A stretch of DNA of 64,000 nucleotides, taken from contig JACKDR010000002.1 of the NCBI GenBank assembly GCA_020633495.1, forward strand, positions 62,001 through 126,000. The letters are read 5' to 3'. This document shows, in pieces, positions 14,725 through 22,906 of the stretch. The position numbers and the translations under genes were made by a program. The notes beneath the pieces were generated by a model. The model did no database searches. It saw only the letters and a list, made by a program, of their open reading frames with translations, and was not told the origin of the DNA. The stretch comes from Kofleriaceae bacterium (GTDB lineage Bacteria > Myxococcota_A > Polyangia > Haliangiales > Haliangiaceae). The first letter of the stretch is position 1. Each line of letters starts with the position of its first letter.

Positions 14725-15927
14725 ATGCGTCGTCGTGCCGTCGTCCGTTCGTTGCTGCCGCTCACCTTCGCCGCGACCGCCACCACCGCCGTCGGCGTGG
14801 CGGCGGTGGCCCACGCCGACACCGGGACGATCGTCGACACCACGGCGGCCGGGCCGGTCGCCGACGGCGTCATCGGCAGCGGCGAGTACGCGGGCGGTAC
14901 GCTCGGCATCGGCGCCGGCTTCGGCGGCATGATCGGCGACGGCATCACGCTGTCGATCGACAGCGCCGACACCGGGGCGCTCGGCTTCGCGCTGGTCGAG
15001 CCCGGCACCGACTGCGCGCTCGCGGCGCCCAACACCGTCGTCATCTACCTGGACACGGCGGCCGGCGGCTTCACGACCACCGCCGGCTTCACCGACAACG
15101 GCGACCCGGGACGGATCGCCGCGTCGGGGTTCGACGGCAGCAACCGGTCGACCCTCGAGTTCGGCGGCCTGTCGCCCGACTTCGCCCTGGTCTTCAACGA
15201 TGGCGGCGCCAGCCTGTACGCGCTGGTCGACGGCGGCAGCCACGTCTTCGTCGTCAACCCGACGGTCGCGGCCTCGAGCGCCGGGCCGTGCATCAGGGAG
15301 CTCGGCGGCCTGACGCTGGGTGACCTCGGCCTGGCCCCCGGCGACAGCTTCCACTACGTCGCGACGCTGCTCAACGCCTCCAACGCGTACCGCAGCAACG
15401 AGCTGCAGGGCACCGCGACCGCGCCGGCCAGCAACATCGGACAGAGCCTGTACACGCTCGGGGTGACCGACGTCAGCACGTTCACGTCGTACGCGCCGCC
15501 GCCGATCGACGCCGGCGTCCCCGACGCCATGCCCGTCGACGCCGGCGTTCCCGACGCCATGCCCGTCGACGCCTCGACCATCGACGCCTCGACCATCGAC
15601 GCCTCGACCATCGACGCCTCGACCATCGACGCCTCGACCATCGACGCCTCGACCATCGACGCCTCGACCATCGACGCCATGCCCGTCGACGCCTCGACCA
15701 TCGACGCCATGCCCGTCGACGCCTCGACCCCCGACGCCACGAGCGCCCCCGACGCCACCGTCGGCCCCGACGCCGGGCCGGCTCCCGATGCCAGCACCGA
15801 CCTCACGCCGGTGCCCGCCGCCGCGTGCGGCTGTCAGGGCGGCGCCGATCCGGGCTCGGCGCTGATCTTCCTGCTCGCCGCGCTCGGCCTGGTCATTTCT
15901 TCTTGCAGGACCCGTCGTAGGCCTTGA
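14725..15927 (+). CDS. Secreted protein with DA-rich tandem repeats and MYXO-CTERM-like anchor
   Basis: About 400 residues. The start ATG 14725 gives a clean signal peptide (MRRRAVVRS, then a hydrophobic core ending in VAHA). The ORF remains open far upstream, but that part is only the repeat array. The central ~230 residues are a Gly/Thr-rich, probably beta-structured exported domain with no family I recognise. Then comes a low-complexity Asp/Ala stretch including perfect ASTID repeats. The end has a CGCQGG cysteine motif, a hydrophobic helix and a basic RTRRRP tail, the layout of MYXO-CTERM/GlyGly-type surface-sorting tails of Myxococcota. It is likely cell-surface (inference). Its last 35 bases overlap the 3' end of the convergent gene on -. 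Confidence 0.8.
   Translation: MRRRAVVRSLLPLTFAATATTAVGVAAVAHADTGTIVDTTAAGPVADGVIGSGEYAGGTLGIGAGFGGMIGDGITLSIDSADTGALGFALVEPGTDCALAAPNTVVIYLDTAAGGFTTTAGFTDNGDPGRIAASGFDGSNRSTLEFGGLSPDFALVFNDGGASLYALVDGGSHVFVVNPTVAASSAGPCIRELGGLTLGDLGLAPGDSFHYVATLLNASNAYRSNELQGTATAPASNIGQSLYTLGVTDVSTFTSYAPPPIDAGVPDAMPVDAGVPDAMPVDASTIDASTIDASTIDASTIDASTIDASTIDASTIDAMPVDASTIDAMPVDASTPDATSAPDATVGPDAGPAPDASTDLTPVPAAACGCQGGADPGSALIFLLAALGLVISSCRTRRRP
15571..15720 (+). repeat. 15-bp coding minisatellite (ASTID repeats)
   Basis: Seven perfect copies of GCCTCGACCATCGAC run from 15571 to 15675; the unit then alternates with GCCATGCCCGTCGAC up to 15720. Each unit encodes five residues (Ala-Ser-Thr-Ile-Asp or Ala-Met-Pro-Val-Asp), so copy-number change keeps the frame and only alters the length of the stalk of the surface protein. 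Confidence 0.95.
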
Positions 15928-16558
15928 GCCAGTGCTTGCCGCCGTCCATCGAGAACTCGCCCCACAGGTGCCAGGTCTTCTTGTCGGTCCAGTCCTCGTG
16001 GTCGCGCACCCGGGCGGTCATGCCGCCCATCGCCGACTCGCCGGCCCACGTGATCGCGCCGTCGGCGTCCGGCCCCGATGACGTCGCGTCGCCCCAGCTG
16101 CCGTAGTTGGTGACGTTCAGCTGACGCCACGCCTTGGTCGCGGGATCGTAGGTCGTGTACGCGGTGAACTTCATCGGCCGCGGGTTGGCCTTGCGCTTGC
16201 CCTCGGCGAAGTCGGTCCGCAGGAACATGCTGTCGAGATCCAGCGCCACCTTCATCGTGAACGCGGTCCGGTAGCCGCTGCCGTCGGGGCCGAACATCTC
16301 GCCCTTGCACTTCCAGCTGCCCTTGACCTTCCGGGCCCGGGCCAGCAGCTCTGGCGCCGGCTCGGGGATCGCGGGCGCCTCGGGCGGCTCGACCACCTTG
16401 ATGTCGGCGATGTCGTCCGGCGGCGGCGGCTTGGGCTTGCCGGCCTGCGGCGGCGCCTTCTTCTCGGCCGCGTCGCCGCCGGCCGTCGCCACGGTCGCCG
16501 CGCCGCACAGCGCCGCCATCCCGACCACCACGGACCACGTCTTCCTCGTCTTGCGCAT
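15893..16558 (-). CDS. Secreted protein with DUF1579-like domain
   Basis: 221 residues with a signal peptide (MRKTRKTWSVVVGMAALCGAA, cleavage after ATA or so), then a Lys/Pro/Glu-rich linker to about residue 70. The folded part starts GSWKCKGEMFGPDG, with TAYTTYDPATKAWRQLNVTNYG and a final KTWHLWGEFSMDGGKHWLK. This resembles DUF1579-type eight-stranded lipocalin-like domains of unknown ligand; that match is by eye. A purine-rich AGGAGG-like site precedes the start (16559-16568 on the - strand). Convergent with, and overlapping by 35 bases, the MYXO-CTERM-like gene. Confidence 0.75.
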   Translation of the reverse strand: MRKTRKTWSVVVGMAALCGAATVATAGGDAAEKKAPPQAGKPKPPPPDDIADIKVVEPPEAPAIPEPAPELLARARKVKGSWKCKGEMFGPDGSGYRTAFTMKVALDLDSMFLRTDFAEGKRKANPRPMKFTAYTTYDPATKAWRQLNVTNYGSWGDATSSGPDADGAITWAGESAMGGMTARVRDHEDWTDKKTWHLWGEFSMDGGKHWLKAYDGSCKKK

Positions 16559-16619
16559 GGGCTCCTCCTGACAACGCCTCGCCCGGGCGTCCGATCTGTC
16601 GAGGCCGCCGCCGGCGCCG

Positions 16620-19403
16620 CTACGGCTCGGTGCCGACCGCGTCGACCTGGAACGGCACCCGCGCCGGCAGCGTGTCGACCGTGTAGCCCAGGGTCGACGC
16701 CACGATCTCGCGCGCGCCGGCCTCGTCGAACGCCCCGGTGCCGACCACCAGCGCGACGATGTCGTCGGTCGCCAGCTCGCCGGTCATGGTCAGCCGCCGG
16801 TCGTCCGGCCCGGCGCCGTCGGCGACCGTGATCACCGCGCCGTAGACGGTCACGCCGCCGACCGAGCCCAGCGACACCGGGAAGTCCGCCGCCGTCGTCG
16901 TCGAACCGGTGCGGACGTGGCGCACCAGGCTGCCGCGGCTGCTCACCGGCGTGCCGCCGTCGATCACGCCGGTCGCCATGAAGTCGCCGGTGCCGTCGGT
17001 GCCGAGGCCGACCACGAAGCCGGGCAAGAGGCCCTGGATGATGTCGCCGCCGTCGGGGCTGATCACCTGCAGCGATCCCTTGGCGAACACCAGGCGGCGC
17101 GTCACCACCGCGGCGTCGTCGGTGTGGCTGATCGCGCCGGCGGCGTGGATCACCTCCATCGACCAGGCGTAGAAGCCCTGCGCGGCGTAGGTGTGGGGAT
17201 CGACTGGCGGCACGGTGTCGGTGGTGCCGTCGCCCCAGTCGAGATCGAGGCTGGTGATCGTGTCGGCCAGGACCGTGACCTCGAGCGCGGTGCCCTCGAC
17301 CAGGATCCGCTGGTTGACCGTGACCTGCTCGAGCCCGGCGCCGAACATCGCGGCCAGCTGGTCGTCGGGGCGGGTCCAGTAGAACAGCCGGTGCGCCCGC
17401 GACAGCACCCGGAACGGATACACCGTCTGGTTCTCGATCGCGCCCGAGGTCCCGGCCTCGTCGCCGGCGATCGACAGCTCCGGCGCGTACCGGTAGTCGG
17501 CCTCGCGCGCGGTCATGACGACGCGCGCGGCGTCGGTGATCGCGCGCGCCCGCGCCACGCCCTCCTCGGCGACCGCGATCGCGGCGAAGTCGCCGCCGCG
17601 CACCGCGGCGCGCAGCGCCAGCGCGGTCGCGTAGACCTCGTGGGCGTGCCGGGCCCGCAGCGCGAAGATGCGCAGGCCGTCGCGGATCTCGCGCACCCAC
17701 GGCGCCTGGCGCTCGTCCTGCGCCCCCAGCGTGGCCTCGACGTCGTCGGCCCAGCCGTCGTAGTCGGCGGCCATCGCGACCAGCGGGTCGAGGCTCGCGG
17801 CGGTGAACGCCGCGATCTGCTCGTCGCTGTAGCCGAGCAGCGCCGCCGGCGGCGGCGGCAGCGGGTGGAAGACGATGCCGGCCTGGGCGCCGGTCTCGGT
17901 GTCGTCGTCGGAGCCGACCAGCATCGCCAGCAGCGCCGGGTCGCGCAGGTCGGTGACCTGCCGGGCCGTGACCTCGCGCAGCACCCGACCGATCTCGTCG
18001 CCGTCGGCGAACGCCGCGGTGACCCAGTCGAGGCACCCCTCCCAGCCCAGGTGCGCGTCCCACGCCATCCGCGCGCTGCAGTAGTCGATCATCCAGTAGC
18101 CCCACTCCTGGCCGCTCGAGAACAGGTGGTGGCCGTGGACGCCCATCGGGTACTCGTCGGTCGGCGCCAGCAGCGGCTCGAGGATCTCGATGTCGCGGCC
18201 GCGCGCCTCGAGGGTCACCGGCGCCAGGTACAGCGGCACCGGCAGGTCGAACGTCAGCCACCACGAGCCCTCGGGGTACCAGGTGATGCGGCGCACCGGC
18301 GCCTGGGCCTCGATCCAGTCGCGGAAGTGGGTGAAGTCGTCGTTGCCGTAGACCGGCGCGGCGCGATCGAGGCCGTAGAACATCAGCGGGTGGACGCTGA
18401 CGCCCAGCGCCGGCGGCGCCAGCTGGGGCAGGTCGAAGAAGCGGATGCCGTAGACCGGCCCCGGCGGCTGCGCGGTGCCGTGGTTGATCGTCGACACCGT
18501 CACGCCCGGGTAGTGCTCGGTGATGTAGTCGGTGATGAACGTGAGCCGGTTGACGGTCTCGACCTCGTCGGCGACGGTGAACTCGCTGGGGTTGAACTGG
18601 AACCCGAAGCTGGTCACCGGCGGCGCGCCGGGGACGTCGACCATGCGGGCGTCGATCGCGTCGGCGAGCTGCTCCGACTCGGGCCGCGGATCGTCGGGGT
18701 CGAGGATGGGCGTGCCGCCCTGCTGGGTGTTGAGCAGGTTGAAGCCGGCGCCGCGGGGGAAGCCACGCACGTAGGCGTGATCGCCGACCAGCGCGCCGTC
18801 CCAGCCGTCGACGCCGTTCATGCGGTTGGCGACGTGCCAGTCGATCCAGCGCCGCTGCAGATCGTCCATGTGCAGCCGGGTCGCGCCCAGCAGCGGCGGC
18901 GACAGCTCGATGGGGTGGGTGCGGTGCGCGTGGGTCGAGCGCTCGCGGAACGACGGCGTCTCGGTGACGTCGATCGGGGCGTCGGGCCAGCGCGGCGCGG
19001 TCGGCACGTAGGTCTGCTCGGGGTGGAAGTAGCGGACGCCGAGCCGCTCGAGCAGGTCGTACATCGCCCACTGCGTCGACATCACGCCGCCGCCGGTCAG
19101 CGTCACCAGGTGGCCGGTGCCGCAGCGCTCCTCGTGGATGCGGTAGTCCTGCGCCGCGAGGCCGTCGCTCGAGGTCGCGATCTGGACGTGCAGCTGGCCG
19201 TCCCGACAGCTCGCGGCCGAGGTCGCCTCCGCGACCTCCGCGCCGGTGAGCGCGCCGAGGTCACGCTCGAGATCGTCGACGCCGAGGCGGACGCCGGGGT
19301 CGACGTCGGCCGCGACGTGGATCACGACCGGGGCGCCGGGCGGATCGTCGCCGCAGGCGAGCAGGAGCAGGGCCGCGGCGAGGGCGGCGAGGTGAACGCG
19401 CAT
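16620..19403 (-). CDS. Lipoprotein with GH67/DUF4838-like N-terminal region and PKD-like domain
   Basis: 927 residues. ATG 19403 is followed by a short signal with lipobox LLLLAC, predicting an exported lipoprotein; the frame stays open upstream without any coding character. Residues about 60-125 (ending STQWAMYDLLERLGVRYFHP) resemble the N-terminal domain placed before catalytic barrels in alpha-glucuronidases (GH67) and DUF4838 proteins. The middle is rich in Trp and His (for example HGHHLFSSGQEWGYWMIDYC) as in a carbohydrate-active barrel. Around residues 740-790 LDWGDGTTDTVPPVDPHTY is a PKD fold signature. The substrate is unknown and no catalytic pair can be assigned by eye. Confidence 0.72.
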   Translation of the reverse strand: MRVHLAALAAALLLLACGDDPPGAPVVIHVAADVDPGVRLGVDDLERDLGALTGAEVAEATSAASCRDGQLHVQIATSSDGLAAQDYRIHEERCGTGHLVTLTGGGVMSTQWAMYDLLERLGVRYFHPEQTYVPTAPRWPDAPIDVTETPSFRERSTHAHRTHPIELSPPLLGATRLHMDDLQRRWIDWHVANRMNGVDGWDGALVGDHAYVRGFPRGAGFNLLNTQQGGTPILDPDDPRPESEQLADAIDARMVDVPGAPPVTSFGFQFNPSEFTVADEVETVNRLTFITDYITEHYPGVTVSTINHGTAQPPGPVYGIRFFDLPQLAPPALGVSVHPLMFYGLDRAAPVYGNDDFTHFRDWIEAQAPVRRITWYPEGSWWLTFDLPVPLYLAPVTLEARGRDIEILEPLLAPTDEYPMGVHGHHLFSSGQEWGYWMIDYCSARMAWDAHLGWEGCLDWVTAAFADGDEIGRVLREVTARQVTDLRDPALLAMLVGSDDDTETGAQAGIVFHPLPPPPAALLGYSDEQIAAFTAASLDPLVAMAADYDGWADDVEATLGAQDERQAPWVREIRDGLRIFALRARHAHEVYATALALRAAVRGGDFAAIAVAEEGVARARAITDAARVVMTAREADYRYAPELSIAGDEAGTSGAIENQTVYPFRVLSRAHRLFYWTRPDDQLAAMFGAGLEQVTVNQRILVEGTALEVTVLADTITSLDLDWGDGTTDTVPPVDPHTYAAQGFYAWSMEVIHAAGAISHTDDAAVVTRRLVFAKGSLQVISPDGGDIIQGLLPGFVVGLGTDGTGDFMATGVIDGGTPVSSRGSLVRHVRTGSTTTAADFPVSLGSVGGVTVYGAVITVADGAGPDDRRLTMTGELATDDIVALVVGTGAFDEAGAREIVASTLGYTVDTLPARVPFQVDAVGTEP

Positions 19404-19914
19404 CGCGGCGAGCCTACCGCTTCCTCGGCGGCGCGGCGCAAGTGAACCTCCTGCCCGGCGCGCCCGGTGCGGATGCCCGGGCCGGCCCCACGAGGACCAA
19501 GTCGAGGGTCCGGCACGGAGGGTACCCGAGCGCGCCGAGCAGGATGGTTCGAGACGATGGACGCGGCGGTCCTCCAGGTCATTCAGCAAGACGAGGGCCA
19601 GATCGCAACCCGGGTCGCGGGCGGGCGGGACGCCGGAAGTCGTGAACTCCTCTCGACAGCCGCGCCCTGTCGCACTGTCGCAGCGACGCCACGGGTGGGG
19701 GCGGGCTGCAGCGATCGGGGGCACGCCCACCCCCACCCGGGTGAGGCGATGTCGGTCGGCGTCGCCGTGACCAAAGCGCCTCGCCGGCAAGTCGATCAGC
19801 CACGGGTAGCCCCGTTCAGGAGGCCGACGGGCTCACGCCTGGGGCGCTACGGTAGGCCCGCTCACGTCGATTGCGTCCCCACAGCGTGGCGCGCAAGCTG
19901 CAAAATCAACGGGC
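19404..19914. other. 511-base divergent intergenic region
   Basis: Lies between the start of the GH67-like lipoprotein gene (-) and the LolA-like gene (+), so it must hold promoters for both. No reading frame with normal codon use is visible. One inverted repeat is seen, GGGTGGGGG (19693-19701) with CCCCCACCC (19730-19738), separated by 28 bases; its function is unknown. No confident -35/-10 pair was identified. Confidence 0.5.
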
Positions 19915-20736
19915 ATGTCGTACTCCAGCCATCGTCGGGCCCGCATCGCCGCCCTCTGTACCTTCGCGGTGCTGATCGCGGGTGGCGCCCACGTCGACGC
20001 CGGCAAGGGCAAGAAGAAGAGCAAGGACGCCGACCTCACCGCCGACCAGATCGTCCAGAAGATGATCGACACCGACCCGCTGGGGTACGGCGGCGCCGAG
20101 GCCCGGATCGCGATGGCGCTGGTCAACGACCGCAACCAGGAGAACAAGCGCAAGGTCCTGATGCGCAGCCGCAAGGACGGCGACACCCGTCGCCTGTTCG
20201 TGCGGTTCCTGAGCCCGTCGGACGTCGCCGGCACCTCGTTCCTCGGCCTCGACGACGACGGCGACCGGACCCAGTGGCTGTACCTGCCCGCGGTCAGCAA
20301 GACCCGCCGCATCTCGGGCAAGCAGCGCAACGGCGCCTTCGTCGGCACCGACTACAGCTACGCCGACCTCGACAACCGCGACATCAAGGACGCGACCAAG
20401 ACCCGCCGCGACGACGAGAAGGTCGGCAAGCAGGACTGCTTCGTGGTCGACGCGGCGCCGAGCTCGAAGGACAGCGCCTACGCCAAGGTGTCGCTGTGGA
20501 TCGCCAAGGACAGCTACCTGCCCCTGCGGATCCGCTTCTACGACGGCAGCGGCAACGAGCTGAAGCGCCTGACCGTGCAGGAGGTCAAGAAGGTCGAGGG
20601 CCGCTGGGTCATCATCGAGTCGAAGATGGTCGACCTCAAGCGCCAGCACACGACGGTCATGAAGGTGACCGAGATCGACATCCGCGACGACATCCCGCTC
20701 GAGCAGTTCGAGGAGCGCGCGCTCGAGCGCGAGTAG
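19915..20736 (+). CDS. LolA-like 'outer membrane lipoprotein-sorting protein' family, exported
   Basis: 273 residues. A signal peptide (MSYSSHRRARIAALCTFAVL...) is followed by a Lys-rich segment, then the family core: ADQIVQKMIDTD, MRSRKDGDTRRLFVRFLSPSDVAGTSFL, the DRTQWLYLPAVSKTRRIS motif and a FVGTDYSYADL block. These match the LolA-like proteins (PF17131 type) that usually accompany MMPL/RND lipid exporters and beta-barrel proteins. It probably binds a lipid in the periplasm (family knowledge; the ligand is unknown). One base separates its stop from the start of the barrel gene, so the two form an operon. The nearest MMPL gene in the window is at 39.8-42.2 kb. Confidence 0.85.
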   Translation: MSYSSHRRARIAALCTFAVLIAGGAHVDAGKGKKKSKDADLTADQIVQKMIDTDPLGYGGAEARIAMALVNDRNQENKRKVLMRSRKDGDTRRLFVRFLSPSDVAGTSFLGLDDDGDRTQWLYLPAVSKTRRISGKQRNGAFVGTDYSYADLDNRDIKDATKTRRDDEKVGKQDCFVVDAAPSSKDSAYAKVSLWIAKDSYLPLRIRFYDGSGNELKRLTVQEVKKVEGRWVIIESKMVDLKRQHTTVMKVTEIDIRDDIPLEQFEERALERE

Positions 20737-20737
20737 C

Positions 20738-22735
20738 ATGGGTCGCTGGGTCGCGCTGGCGCTGGCGGCGGTGATCGCCGCGCCGCTCGCGGTCGCCGAC
20801 GGCGGCACCGCCGAGGCGCAGGTGTGGAAGCCCAAGAAGGGCCCACGCAAGAAGGCCAAGCCACGGCCCAAGAAGAAGCGGCCGCCCCACGTTCCGGGCG
20901 GCGGCGCATCCGAGGCGCGCGACGACGACCGGCGCGATCGCCACCGCGGCGGCGACGACGGCGACGGCGACGGCGACGACATCGAGATCGACGACGAGAC
21001 GCCGCCGACGCCACCAGCGCGCGGCAAGACCGGCAAGACCGGCAAGACCGGCAAGACCGGCAAGACCGGCGGCGGCGCGATCAAGACCGGCGGCGGCGCG
21101 ATCAAGACCGGCGGCGGCGGCTCGACCGAGATCGACGGCGACGGCGGCGACACCGACGGCGACGACCTCGACGACGACGACGGCTCCGCCACCGGCGGTG
21201 ACGGCGAGGACGACGACGACGACGGCGACGGCGACGACGGCTCGATCCGCATCAGCGACGACCTCGACGACGTCGGCGCCGACGTCACCTTCTCCGACGC
21301 CGACCTCGCCTCCGACGCCGCGGGCGGCGGCGGCTCGACCCGGCTCGAGACCCTCGCGCTCGGCTACGGCCGCCTCGGCCTCGATACCGTGCAGGACGCG
21401 CCGCCGCGGGTGTCGTCGCAGCTCGCCGGCACCGGCGAGGACGTCCTGTCGTTCCGCGCCCACGGCCGCGCCGAGAGCACGTCGCGCTTCGGCAACCGCT
21501 TCAAGGTCAAGGTCGCCGGCCGCGCCGACGCCGAGCTCGGCCTCGACGCCGACACCAAGGTCGGCGTCGAGCGCTACCAGGCCGAGATCTGGGACACCTA
21601 CGCCGACCTCTACACCTCGTGGCTCGACCTACGCTTCGGCAAGCAGATCGTCGCCTGGGGCACCGCCGATCTGATCAGCCCCAACGACGTCGTCAACGCG
21701 CGCGACCTGCGCCGCGGCATCGCGCTCGACCCCGACGAGATGCGCCTGCCCGTGCTGGCGCTGTCGGCGACCGCGTTCACCGGCCCGCTGTCGGCGCAGG
21801 CCCTGTGGATCCCGGTGGCGCCGCGCAGCCGCTTCGAGCTGATCGACGGTGACTACTCGATCCTCGGGCCCCACGCCGCGACCGCCACCGAGCGCCAGCT
21901 CGGCGCCATGGTCTCGGTGCTCGCCGACGATCCCATGCTGGGGCCGGCGATCAGCCCGATCCTGGCGATCGGCAGCGACACCAGCAACGGCATCGACACC
22001 GGCGAGCTCGGCGCCTCGGGCTCGATCGAGACCCGCCGCTTCGATCTGCACGGCTACTTCCTGTGGGGCCACGAGCGCACCCCGCGGATCGCCATCGCCG
22101 ACGACCTGCGCGCGTTCCTGGTCAACACGCCGCCCGACATGCTGACCCCCGAGAACCTCGCCGACCAGGTCCAGCTCCTGGCCCAGCAAGGCGTCCCGGC
22201 GGTCGTCGTCGATCAGCCGCGCCGGATCCACGCCGGCGGCGCCCTGGCCACCCGCATCGAGCCCATCGGCATCAAGCTCGACGCCGCGTGGTCGCCGCGC
22301 GCCAACACGATCCTGGTGTCGCCCGGCGCCGGCCCGGTGCTCGGCCAGCCGCGCGACCTCGCCCAGGCGTCGGCGACGCTGTCGCTCGACTACGATCGTG
22401 GCACCGAGCTGTCCGCGGTCCTCGAGGTGTCGCACCTGCGCGTCCTCGACGTCCCCGCCGGCGCCCAGGTGTTCCAGCTCAACGGCGACCACCTCACCGT
22501 CGTCGCCGGCCGGGTGTCATGGAACCCGCGCAGCGGCCCGGTCACGCTGACCACGCTCGGCTTCGTCGACGTCGACTCGCCGTCGTACGCGGTGCGCCCC
22601 GCGATCGAGCTGTCGGGCCACGACCACTGGGCGGTCGAGATCGCCGCGACGATCTACGGCGGCCCCGAGGGCAGCTACGGCGGCATCTACGACGACGCCG
22701 ATGAAGTGACGCTGACCGTCCAGTACGGCCTGTAG
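20738..22735 (+). CDS. Outer-membrane beta-barrel protein with basic and acidic low-complexity N-terminus
   Basis: 665 residues. The signal peptide ends AEA, giving a mature start QVWKPKK followed by a Lys/Pro stretch, GKT repeats (codons about 95-112), GGGAIKT repeats and a long Asp/Gly region to about residue 190. The rest is barrel-like, with alternating strands and the block RFGKQIVAWGTADLISPNDVVNARDL, reminiscent of DUF1302-type outer-membrane proteins that partner MMPL exporters. It ends in aromatic VQYGL, suitable for BAM recognition. Operon with the LolA-like gene. The last 30 or so codons recur as a relic at 25376 (see duplication). Confidence 0.75.
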   Translation: MGRWVALALAAVIAAPLAVADGGTAEAQVWKPKKGPRKKAKPRPKKKRPPHVPGGGASEARDDDRRDRHRGGDDGDGDGDDIEIDDETPPTPPARGKTGKTGKTGKTGKTGGGAIKTGGGAIKTGGGGSTEIDGDGGDTDGDDLDDDDGSATGGDGEDDDDDGDGDDGSIRISDDLDDVGADVTFSDADLASDAAGGGGSTRLETLALGYGRLGLDTVQDAPPRVSSQLAGTGEDVLSFRAHGRAESTSRFGNRFKVKVAGRADAELGLDADTKVGVERYQAEIWDTYADLYTSWLDLRFGKQIVAWGTADLISPNDVVNARDLRRGIALDPDEMRLPVLALSATAFTGPLSAQALWIPVAPRSRFELIDGDYSILGPHAATATERQLGAMVSVLADDPMLGPAISPILAIGSDTSNGIDTGELGASGSIETRRFDLHGYFLWGHERTPRIAIADDLRAFLVNTPPDMLTPENLADQVQLLAQQGVPAVVVDQPRRIHAGGALATRIEPIGIKLDAAWSPRANTILVSPGAGPVLGQPRDLAQASATLSLDYDRGTELSAVLEVSHLRVLDVPAGAQVFQLNGDHLTVVAGRVSWNPRSGPVTLTTLGFVDVDSPSYAVRPAIELSGHDHWAVEIAATIYGGPEGSYGGIYDDADEVTLTVQYGL

Positions 22736-22815
22736 GCCGCTGCGCCCGACCGATGGCCCGTTGCGGCCGGCGCGCGAGCTGCGATATCGTCTGACATCGT
22801 GGGGGGTCGAACCAT
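22639..22815 (+). repeat. Duplicated segment, copy 1
   Basis: Covers the 3' end of the beta-barrel gene, its TAG and the following spacer. It matches 25376-25552 at a constant offset of 2737 bases without gaps; I count 22 mismatches in 177 bases. The match fades about 13 codons after GTG 22799, which corresponds to the start of the gene at 25536. Confidence 0.9.
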
Positions 22816-22906
22816 CTCCCGGCTCGGCATCGTGACACGCCGGGGCCGAGGGGATGAGGGGGGCGCGAGCCAGGGCTCGCACGAACCAGATCAACGGAGG
22901 CACCGG

